Origin: CAZNLH01 sp964573995
GTDB lineage: Bacteria > Gemmatimonadota > CAZMKB01 > CAZNLH01
Assembly: GCA_964573995.1 (NCBI GenBank)
Contig: CAZNLH010000036.1
Span: 1 to 22,671, forward strand
Reading direction: 5' to 3'
DNA: 22,671 nt
Shown: positions 1 to 6,996 of the stretch, piece by piece
How the letters are laid out: each line of letters begins with the position of its first letter
Position numbering within the stretch: position 1 is the first letter of the stretch
Translations under genes and position numbers: made by a program
The notes under the pieces: model-generated
What the model was told of the DNA's origin: nothing
Databases searched by the model: none
What the model saw: the letters and a program-made list of their open reading frames with translations, nothing else

Positions 1-1
1 G

Positions 2-2893
2 GTCGCCATGGATGCCGCGCGAATGGCGGAGAGGTCATATATTCACCTGAGTGACATACTCCAGCATGATATCAGGGAGCCCGTCCCCCTGATCCTCTAT
101 GCCTCCCACACGGATTTTCAGCAGACCAACATTACCCTGAGCCTGGTGGACGAGGGGGTTGGGGGATTCACTGAACTGTTCAAGTCCAGGGTGGTCATTC
201 CCTTCACAGGCTCCTACGCCGAGTTCGAGCACGTCCTGACCCACGAACTCGTTCATGCCTTCCAGTTTGATATATTGTATGGAAGAGGTGTACAGAACCT
301 GATCGGCAATCCATTCGTATTCCAGCCTCCGCTGTGGTTTTCAGAGGGGATGGCAGAATACCTCTCGGCCGGCATGGACAACCATACCCGGATGTGGATG
401 CGGGATGCCGCCCTCGGCGGGTATCTGATCCCCATCAAGGAACTTAACTACGTCGGCGATATCAGGGCTTACAGGTTCGGACAATCCATCTGGAGTTACG
501 TTGCGGGTAAGTACGGGGTCGAGAAGATCGGTGAGATCCTTCAGAGGGCCCCGAGACAGAAGAGCGTGGAGAAGGCGTTCAAGGCCTCGCTCGGCATAGA
601 TATGGATGAGTTGTCGGAGGAGTGGATGGAGGACATCAGGAAGACATACCTGCCCCAGATAGCCGAGCACAAGAGACCGAGGGAATTCGCAAGGCCCCTG
701 ACAAACCACCGCAAGGACCTCTCGAATTTCAACGTTGCTCCGGCCTTGTCTCCTTCGGGTGACCGCATCGCGTTCCTGTCGGATAGGAGCCTTTACACGG
801 ACATCTACCTCGCGTCGACGTCTGACGGGGAGATTATCAGGAAACTGGTCAAGGGGGAGCGGTCGGGGAGTTTCGAGTCTCTCAGGTTCCTCGATGCGTC
901 AATCTCGTGGTCGCCGGACGAAAAGTGCATCGCCTTTGTGGCAAAAGTGGGGGCGGAGGACGCGATATATATCAAGGAGGTCGATAGCGGCAAGGTGGTC
1001 GGGAAGTTGATGTTCGGGCTCGACGGTATACAATCGCCCGAATGGTCTCCGGATGGGAAGTCTCTCGTGTTTGTCGGAATCCATGGCGGACAATCGGACC
1101 TATTTACGGTGAAGGTGACGGGAGAGGAACTGAGGGAATTGACGGACGACAAGTTCTCGGATCGAGACCCGCGATGGTCACCGGATGGAGACAGGGTGGC
1201 ATTCACTACGGACAGGGGATCGGTGACTAACTTTGGAACTCTCCTGTTCGGATACTTCAATATCGCGGTTTATAACCTCGACACCGGTGAAATAGAACTC
1301 CTTACCCATGGAGAGGGGAAGAACATCAACCCTGTATGGTCTCCGGACGGCAGCACCCTGGCCTTTTTATCCGACCGTACCGGTACTACCAACATATTCA
1401 CCCTTGACCTGGAGACGAGGGAACTCTACCAATTGACTGACGTGCTGACGGGCATAAGCGGGATTACCCCGTCGAGCCCCTCGATATCCTGGTCCAGGAG
1501 CGGCGACCGGATGGCCTTTTCGGCCTTTGACAACGCCGGTTGGGATATCTTTCTCATCAAAGACCCGATGAGTTTGCAGAAGTTGTACGTCCCGCCTCCA
1601 CGCGAGGTCGCCGAGGAGACAGGTGAGGGGGCCCCTGAGAAGGGCAAGGAAGGGGCGGCGGGGGAAGGGCAGGAAGTCACGGAGGCCCGTCCGGTCCCGC
1701 TGGTATATGAAGATAGGAAGGATTTCTTTCCGCCGGATGTCGATCGTGTTGATGATCAGGATATGGGCACATACCCTACCTATGAGGAGAAAGGGACCTC
1801 CCTTCTTCCGGATACCTCTACTTTCGAATTTACGAAATACCACCTCCAGTTCACGCCTGATTATCTGGTGGGTGGCGCCGCATTCGCGAGCAATATCGGC
1901 TTTGCAGGCCAGACACAGATGGCATTCAGTGACGTCCTGGGAAACCAGAACATCCGGGTCTCTGCCAATCTATTCAGGACCATCCAGGACTCCGATATCT
2001 TCTTCAATTATTGGTACCTGAAAAAGCGGACCAACATGGGGTTCGGATTCTTCCAGTTCCGTAACAACTTTTACATATTTCAACCCGGGGCCGGTGAATC
2101 CGATCAGATTATCTCGCAGACCTATCGGGGCCTCCAGGCCCTCTTCAGCAGGCCGTTCAGCAAGTTCAACAGGATGGAGTACGGGCTGCAGGCAGTCTTT
2201 ATCTCCCAGGACGTCTTCCAGCAGGATTTTTTCTTTTCAAACCTCTTTTTCCAGTCCGGCCAACAACATTTCCAGTACCTGGTCCCCTACGTCTCCTTCG
2301 TTACGGATAACGCCTTGTGGGGGTACACGGGTCCTGTCAGCGGCCGCAGGGGAAGCATCAATTATGAGCAGGCCCTGCACGCCTTCGGGAGTGACCTGTC
2401 CTACAGGACCCTCCTGGGAGATTATCGTCAATACCTGAATTACCGCAAGCATTACGTCCTGGCCTGGCGCCTGATAGGCGCGTTCAGTTTCGGGAGGAAC
2501 GCGCAGATTTTCCGGATCGGGGGCGCAAATACCCTTCGCGGGGTGGACTTCGGCGAGATATCGGGATCAAGGATCGTGCTGATGAACCTGGAGTTTCGAT
2601 ACCCTCTCATCGATCTCTTGACTCTCGGCTGGCCGCTTCACCTGACATTTCGTGGGATACGGGGCGTGTTCTTCTGGGACATCGGTGGGGCATGGAATGA
2701 GAACTCGAGGTTCCACCCCTTCTCAGGGGACGCAACCCTCTTGAAACTCGATGACCTGGTGTCCGGCTATGGATTCGGTGCACGTGTCAACCTCGGATAT
2801 TTCATCCTGAGGTACGACCTGGCAATGCGCACCGACCTTACAGAGAACATCGGCGGTTCGAGGAGTTACTTCACGATCGGTGCCGAGTACTGA
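2..2893 (+). CDS. Peptidase MA-like / TolB (PD40) propeller / Omp85-like barrel fusion protein, 5' end missing
   Basis: The reading frame is open from base 2, and the first ATG at 8 falls inside the protease domain, so the true start and signal peptide lie left of the window. Residues are numbered from that ATG. Residues 1-200 look like a gluzincin of the peptidase MA type, with HELVH at 79-83 and a downstream glutamate in WFSEGMAEY (E113) as the likely third zinc ligand. Residues about 240-525 hold six TolB/PD40 blades (PEWSPDGKSL, PRWSPDGDRV, PVWSPDGSTL and others). A Glu/Gly/Lys-rich linker follows at about 530-565. The last 350 residues resemble the Omp85/surface-antigen barrel: alternating aromatic strands, a GGANTLRG motif near 840 (the family's LRGY region) and a terminal aromatic Tyr. 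The protein is predicted to sit in the outer membrane with periplasmic domains. Similar proteins are often annotated 'biopolymer transporter Tol'. The substrate is unknown. The lipoprotein gene follows on the same strand after 83 bases. Confidence 0.9.
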   Translation, partial: VAMDAARMAERSYIHLSDILQHDIREPVPLILYASHTDFQQTNITLSLVDEGVGGFTELFKSRVVIPFTGSYAEFEHVLTHELVHAFQFDILYGRGVQNLIGNPFVFQPPLWFSEGMAEYLSAGMDNHTRMWMRDAALGGYLIPIKELNYVGDIRAYRFGQSIWSYVAGKYGVEKIGEILQRAPRQKSVEKAFKASLGIDMDELSEEWMEDIRKTYLPQIAEHKRPREFARPLTNHRKDLSNFNVAPALSPSGDRIAFLSDRSLYTDIYLASTSDGEIIRKLVKGERSGSFESLRFLDASISWSPDEKCIAFVAKVGAEDAIYIKEVDSGKVVGKLMFGLDGIQSPEWSPDGKSLVFVGIHGGQSDLFTVKVTGEELRELTDDKFSDRDPRWSPDGDRVAFTTDRGSVTNFGTLLFGYFNIAVYNLDTGEIELLTHGEGKNINPVWSPDGSTLAFLSDRTGTTNIFTLDLETRELYQLTDVLTGISGITPSSPSISWSRSGDRMAFSAFDNAGWDIFLIKDPMSLQKLYVPPPREVAEETGEGAPEKGKEGAAGEGQEVTEARPVPLVYEDRKDFFPPDVDRVDDQDMGTYPTYEEKGTSLLPDTSTFEFTKYHLQFTPDYLVGGAAFASNIGFAGQTQMAFSDVLGNQNIRVSANLFRTIQDSDIFFNYWYLKKRTNMGFGFFQFRNNFYIFQPGAGESDQIISQTYRGLQALFSRPFSKFNRMEYGLQAVFISQDVFQQDFFFSNLFFQSGQQHFQYLVPYVSFVTDNALWGYTGPVSGRRGSINYEQALHAFGSDLSYRTLLGDYRQYLNYRKHYVLAWRLIGAFSFGRNAQIFRIGGANTLRGVDFGEISGSRIVLMNLEFRYPLIDLLTLGWPLHLTFRGIRGVFFWDIGGAWNENSRFHPFSGDATLLKLDDLVSGYGFGARVNLGYFILRYDLAMRTDLTENIGGSRSYFTIGAEY

Positions 2894-2962
2894 GGTGTAT
2901 TATCCGTCTTTTCCGCGTTGGACATTGGTTGCGAGGTGACCTGCTTGACGCGGGGTTCCATG

Positions 2963-2968
2963 AGGAGG
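2963..2968 (+). promoter_or_regulatory. Shine-Dalgarno site deciding the lipoprotein start
   Basis: AGGAGG, followed by a G-rich stretch, lies 8 bases upstream of the ATG at 2977. The earlier in-frame ATG at 2929 has no such site and would bury the lipoprotein signal behind 16 extra residues, so 2977 (or the adjacent ATG at 2980) is the real start. Confidence 0.8.
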
Positions 2969-2976
2969 GGGAAAAG

Positions 2977-4785
2977 ATGATGCCAAGAGGTTCAGGAAAG
3001 ACATTCCAGTTTCTGCTGATGGCACTAACCCTGCTCTCCGGGTGTGGGGGTGGAGGCGAGGGAAGGCCAGGTGGTGGGGTGGGCGGACGTGATGTTTCAC
3101 AGGAGGTCCCCGGAGCCAGGATCGTGTTCTGTCCAAAGGATGGTGGAGAGGTAAAGTTCCTGGGGCTCGATTCGCTGAATCTTGTTGGCTCTAACTTCAA
3201 CATCCCCGACGAGACCCTCGGTTTTGCCGGGATCCTCCCGGACAGCCGTTTCGCGGCGCTCACAACCACGGCGGTCTACCTGTTTCCGGTTGATCAAGGC
3301 ACGGAGATGAGTTCGATCGGTCTGCCGTCGCTGTCGTCTGATGTTGAGTTGATCACAGCGGGCGAGGAACTTTTTCTCCTCGACCGGAAGTACAGGAGAC
3401 TGATTGGCGTGGATCCGCGGAAGGGCGAGGTCGTATTTGACAGGACCTTTGAAGGGACGCCTCAGGAGGTATATTATGATCCCGGGGGAGACAGGATTGT
3501 ACTGGTCATGAAGAATGGAAACCGGGGGGCACTCTCTACCCTGAGCGTTGGTGGTGGGGAGTCGATGACGATAAACATAGATGCGGTCATCTGCTCGGCC
3601 GGCGCGAGAGGAGGGTCGATTTATCTGGCCACCAGGGGGGCTGAAGGGAGCCGTCTGGAGGCGTTCCGTGTCAAGGACCTCTCGAGGATATTTCAGGTCG
3701 ACCTGAAACAGGAACCGGGCAGCATGACCTACGCGCCGGGTACCGGGAAGGTCTACCTATATTTTTCCTCTACTGGGATGATAAGGGCCATCCGCATGGA
3801 TGGGGGCGATATGGTCTCTGAAATACCGCTGGACAGGAAGGGAAAGGGGGAGTTGATGTCTGACTGGGTCGGCAGGCACGTCTATCTCTTGAACGAGGAA
3901 GGCGGTCATCTGACGGCCGTTTCAACGGACAAGGACCTGATCGTGGGAGAGATCGAGGGCCAAGATGCCGACAGCCGGCTCATTGTTACACCAGACTCCA
4001 GGTTCATCCTCATCCAGGACACTGGTGGCTCGAGGGTCAGGCTGTATGACGGGAGCACCTTCCAATTGCTTCGTGTCTTCATGGAGGAGGCTCCGGCAAG
4101 GATCGGGTTGCTGAGGGAGACGAAGGTATCAAGGGGAGAGACGAATATCCAGGTGGCGGGCGGGAAGGCCCCGGCCAAGGTCCCCTTGCAGGACCAGGAA
4201 GCGCCAACTGCCGCATCCACCGTGAATGCGGGGAGTGAAGCCGACCTGTTCACGCTCCAGGTATTCTCTTCCGATTCATTGGCCTCCTCGCAGGAGGTGG
4301 TCGACGAACTCCTTGCGGCCGGGTTCCCGGCCTTCGTGGAGAAGGCACTGGTCTCGGGCAAGGGCACCTGGTACCGCGTCAGGGTGGGTGAGTTTGAGTC
4401 CCGGGAGGATGCGGACGCCGTGGGCGGATACCTAAAGGGGCTATTCGGGCTCGAGTACTGGGCAACGCCGATGGAGGACCTGGAGAAAGGGGAGACCGAG
4501 GGCCTGGATCTTGACTTGAAGGGGCAGGATATGGACGGCGACGGCCTCCCCGAGGTTGCGATAGTGGACGCGGGTGGGGTGATTCACCTCTTCTCCCTGC
4601 GCGGGAGCCGGTACGTCTCGCGGTGGAGTTATCCCCTCCCCGCCGATCAGGACCTGTGCGGTACTATTAATTACGTGGACGGGAACGGTGACGGCCTCCC
4701 GGAGGCGGTGCTACCCCTGTGCCCCCTCGATGGGGATTACAGGATTGCCTGGGACGGTGCGTCGTTTTCGGGGGTGAGTGGGTAG
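2977..4785 (+). CDS. SPOR-domain lipoprotein with propeller-like and FG-GAP-like regions
   Basis: The start at 2977 is preferred to the upstream ATG at 2929. AGGAGG at 2963-2968 lies 8 bases before it, and translation from there begins with a classic lipoprotein signal: a basic start, a hydrophobic run and the lipobox LSGC with Cys23. The product has 602 residues. After a Gly-rich tether, residues about 45-385 look like a beta-propeller of the YVTN/PQQ sort (repeated 'VYLYF', 'IYLAT', 'VYLLN' strands), with no clear catalytic residues. Residues about 420-497 form a SPOR domain (FTLQVFSS through WYRVRVGEFESREDA), a fold that binds denuded peptidoglycan glycans at division sites in other bacteria. 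The C-terminus has two DxDxDG-type calcium-loop or FG-GAP-like motifs (DMDGDGLPEVA and DGNGDGLPEAV). It probably sits in the periplasm, lipid-anchored and attached to the wall. Its role is unknown. It may share a transcript with the upstream barrel fusion. Confidence 0.88.
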   Translation: MMPRGSGKTFQFLLMALTLLSGCGGGGEGRPGGGVGGRDVSQEVPGARIVFCPKDGGEVKFLGLDSLNLVGSNFNIPDETLGFAGILPDSRFAALTTTAVYLFPVDQGTEMSSIGLPSLSSDVELITAGEELFLLDRKYRRLIGVDPRKGEVVFDRTFEGTPQEVYYDPGGDRIVLVMKNGNRGALSTLSVGGGESMTINIDAVICSAGARGGSIYLATRGAEGSRLEAFRVKDLSRIFQVDLKQEPGSMTYAPGTGKVYLYFSSTGMIRAIRMDGGDMVSEIPLDRKGKGELMSDWVGRHVYLLNEEGGHLTAVSTDKDLIVGEIEGQDADSRLIVTPDSRFILIQDTGGSRVRLYDGSTFQLLRVFMEEAPARIGLLRETKVSRGETNIQVAGGKAPAKVPLQDQEAPTAASTVNAGSEADLFTLQVFSSDSLASSQEVVDELLAAGFPAFVEKALVSGKGTWYRVRVGEFESREDADAVGGYLKGLFGLEYWATPMEDLEKGETEGLDLDLKGQDMDGDGLPEVAIVDAGGVIHLFSLRGSRYVSRWSYPLPADQDLCGTINYVDGNGDGLPEAVLPLCPLDGDYRIAWDGASFSGVSG

Positions 4786-4807
4786 GCTCTCACAGATTGA
4801 GTGCATG

Positions 4808-4847
4808 AAAAGGTCTGCGGCCCTTGAGAGGGCCGCAGACCTTTTTT
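4808..4847 (+). terminator. Intrinsic terminator, possibly bidirectional
   Basis: A perfect 16-bp stem (4808-4823 with 4830-4845) closes a 6-base loop, TTGAGA. It starts 22 bases after the lipoprotein stop and runs into six T residues at 4842-4847. The four A residues at 4808-4811 give a shorter T tract on the other strand, so it may also end the convergent minus-strand gene whose stop is at 4888. Confidence 0.93.
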
Positions 4848-4887
4848 CTGAGAACGAGAGGGTCTCTCGTCCCGGTGATCTCTTCCT

Positions 4888-6717
4888 TTACTTCAGGACG
4901 ACCATCTTCTTGGTGGATTTGAAGTTGTGGTCGGTCTTCATCGTGTAGAAGTAGATCCCGCTGGAGACATGGCTCCCGTTGCTGGTCTTTCCGTTCCACT
5001 GTACCGAGTAGTTCCCCGCGTCCTTCTCCTCGTTTATGAGGGTCTGGACGAGGCGCCCCCTCACGTCGTAGATCTCGATAGAGACGTGGGACCGTTCGGG
5101 GACTTGGTACCGGATGGCAGTGGATGGATTGAAGGGGTTCGGGTAGTTCTGAGAGAGAGCGGCCGCCCTGGGCAGGCCTGGTCCCGAGGTCCCGCCGCGA
5201 CCCCCTATTCCGGTGCCGGGTATGTCTACACCCGTGAACTTGACGTAGTCCATGTTCAGGGATCCCTCCACCCCCTGGATGTACGTGCCGGCGAGGTCGT
5301 CCGACTCGTAGATCATCCATACGTCGTGCGTTGGATCGGGATCGGCGCCGTTCTCATAGTTGGTCTTGGCCAGGGATGGATACCTGTCGTCCCAGCCGAG
5401 GTTGGTGCCGTCGTTGTTTGTCACGTTGATCGGATCAGCCCAGGTCTCCCCGTTGTCCATTGAGTAGGTCAAGTAGATATCGACATACGCGGTGGGTGGG
5501 AGCGCGGTGCTGTCGATATCGTCTGTGTTGAGGCCTGTGAACGCCAGGGCTATGGTGCTGCCGTCCTTGGCGACCCCGAGCGACGGCCAGTCGACGCTCA
5601 TGTGGTTATAGGGGGACGGGACGTAGTCGGAGCGCGTGGAGTCAGCGGACTGTGCCCAGGCGACCACGACCGTGTCGATACCCGTGGAGGGGCTCCAGTG
5701 AAAGATCGTGGCCTTGTAGTCGTAGAGGCTGTATGCGCCGCCGCCGATGTTGGTGACCTGCGCAGCAGTCCATGCGACGTGCGGTTCATCACCGATGTAC
5801 ATGATGTCGGAGTTGATCCACCCGAGGCGTGCGGCAGTGGAGTCCATGCCGGCCGGTGCGCCGGCCGTATCGGCGTCGGCTATCGTGGTCACGGTCCAGT
5901 TGACGCCGTTGTCGGTCGACTCGAACAGGCGGATGGCGCCGGCGACGTCGGGGATCACGATGCCGACGTGGCCGTTCGTCCCTGAGGCGATCGTAGGCCA
6001 CTCCATGTCACCGTCCATCCAGTCGCCTGCAAGCGTGCGGATGGCCAACCATGGCCCGAAGCCTGAGTTGCTGTCCGTTGCCCTGCACACGGAGACGTCA
6101 TAATTGCCCTGGTCCACGCCCGTCATGGATATCGACTGGTCCGAGTTGACCGAGATCCTCGGCCAGATGAGGGCGGACGGGATGTCGGTCCCGAAGTAAC
6201 TGAAGGCCCTCAGCCCGATAAAGGCGTCGAAGGCGGCAAAGGCACGGAAGCCGGTGCCGTCGTCCGTGTGCGCGCAGATAGCAGCCCGGCCGTCGTTGAA
6301 CTGGGACATCGAGCCGAAGCCCGCCTTTTGGGGAAAGACAGCGAGTCCCGCGCCCTGGTCCCAGATCGACCCGTTCCAGTGGTAGTAGTTCATGTTGCGA
6401 TCGCTCGTGTCGCTCATGTAGGCGACCATCATAGTGCCGTTGATCTTGACGGTTGAACCGTCATTGTACATGTCCAGGTGATCGTCGAGGCCCCCGTTTC
6501 TCTGCCAGTCGTAATAGGTCGAGTCGAGGACGGTCCCAGGCGACGCCATCAGGTGCTGGGTCGAGTGCAATGCCTTCTGGTGCGAAATTACCGTGGGGAC
6601 CTGGTTGGGCAGGACCCTTACCGGCCTCTTGAGCATGAGGTCGGAGCCCAGAACGGGTCCCGCTGCAATAAGAAAAGGAAGTAGAAATGTCAACATCGTG
6701 GTGGACTTTCGTGCCAT
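4888..6717 (-). CDS. Secreted Asp-box (sialidase/BNR-like) repeat protein with T9SS-type C-terminal sorting domain
   Basis: The start at 6717 is chosen because AAGGAG lies 7 bases upstream and translation opens with a signal peptide (MARKSTTMLTFLLPFLIAAG..). The longer frame from GTG 6807 would hide it. The product has 609 residues. The body contains two Asp-box-like motifs, STDNGVNWT and SMDNGETWA, typical of sialidase/BNR propellers, and many Ser/Thr/Asp-rich turns. No sialidase catalytic set is evident, so this is probably a binding or structural propeller. Residues 520-609 are a FlgD-like Ig/sorting domain: QNYPNPFNPST, then YDVRGRLVQTL, then SGIYFYTMK, ending KKMVVLK. In Bacteroidota and relatives this domain directs export and surface attachment by the type IX system. 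No T9SS component lies in the window. It is transcribed alone from its own promoter and converges on the 4808-4847 terminator. Confidence 0.9.
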   Translation of the reverse strand: MARKSTTMLTFLLPFLIAAGPVLGSDLMLKRPVRVLPNQVPTVISHQKALHSTQHLMASPGTVLDSTYYDWQRNGGLDDHLDMYNDGSTVKINGTMMVAYMSDTSDRNMNYYHWNGSIWDQGAGLAVFPQKAGFGSMSQFNDGRAAICAHTDDGTGFRAFAAFDAFIGLRAFSYFGTDIPSALIWPRISVNSDQSISMTGVDQGNYDVSVCRATDSNSGFGPWLAIRTLAGDWMDGDMEWPTIASGTNGHVGIVIPDVAGAIRLFESTDNGVNWTVTTIADADTAGAPAGMDSTAARLGWINSDIMYIGDEPHVAWTAAQVTNIGGGAYSLYDYKATIFHWSPSTGIDTVVVAWAQSADSTRSDYVPSPYNHMSVDWPSLGVAKDGSTIALAFTGLNTDDIDSTALPPTAYVDIYLTYSMDNGETWADPINVTNNDGTNLGWDDRYPSLAKTNYENGADPDPTHDVWMIYESDDLAGTYIQGVEGSLNMDYVKFTGVDIPGTGIGGRGGTSGPGLPRAAALSQNYPNPFNPSTAIRYQVPERSHVSIEIYDVRGRLVQTLINEEKDAGNYSVQWNGKTSNGSHVSSGIYFYTMKTDHNFKSTKKMVVLK

Positions 6718-6802
6718 CTCATCTCTCCTTGTGTGTGAGTAGTGAGCAAGATTGGCCATCTCGTAGCAGCGGATGCTTGGTAACGGTATTCGGCTCTTCT
6801 CT

Positions 6803-6812
6803 ATCACCTCCT
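6803..6812 (-). promoter_or_regulatory. Orphan full-strength Shine-Dalgarno sequence in the leader
   Basis: The minus strand reads AGGAGGTGAT, a 10-base match to the usual 16S rRNA 3' tail complement, but no ATG, GTG or TTG follows at a usable distance. The GTG of the longer frame lies inside the motif itself. The real start, with its own Shine-Dalgarno site, is about 85 bases further on. Confidence 0.5.
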
Positions 6813-6852
6813 CTTTCCGGATGATTATATGTAATCACGGAAACCCCCTTCA

Positions 6853-6996
6853 ACTACTCAACTCCGTGAAGGATCATGGTATTACGCGTTCACACGACTT
6901 TAATCAGAGAATATAAATTCTCCGATACTTTGTCAAGGAAATTTTCTTCCCCCCGCGTCTTTCCTCTATCCAACGGCATTTAAGGAGTTGAGTAGT
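6853..6996. repeat. 144-bp AT-rich segment with perfect 13-bp terminal inverted repeats (MITE-like)
   Basis: ACTACTCAACTCC at 6853-6865 is repeated exactly in inverse at 6984-6996. The enclosed sequence is richer in A+T than its flanks and holds the promoter of the minus-strand gene almost at its centre. The two bases outside each end are both CA, a possible but weak 2-bp target duplication. The right end supplies the last base of the SGNH gene's TGA stop (6998-6996). It has no coding capacity. It could be a miniature inverted-repeat element, or a regulatory pair of sites around the promoter. Confidence 0.5.
6908..6936 (-). promoter_or_regulatory. Sigma70-type promoter of the sorting-domain protein
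   Basis: Reading the minus strand, TTGACA (6936-6931, full consensus), a 17-base spacer and TATTCT (6913-6908, 4 of 6) are in register. The expected transcript start is near 6901, giving a leader of about 180 bases before the ATG at 6717. The -10 overlaps a small palindrome (GAGAAT-ATAA-ATTCTC, 6907-6922) that could be an operator. Confidence 0.72.

Noticed and set aside
5602..5985. Plus-strand frames opposite the Asp-box gene
   Set aside because: They are Val/Gly/Asp/Arg-rich shadows of a gene that has a signal peptide and a recognised sorting domain.
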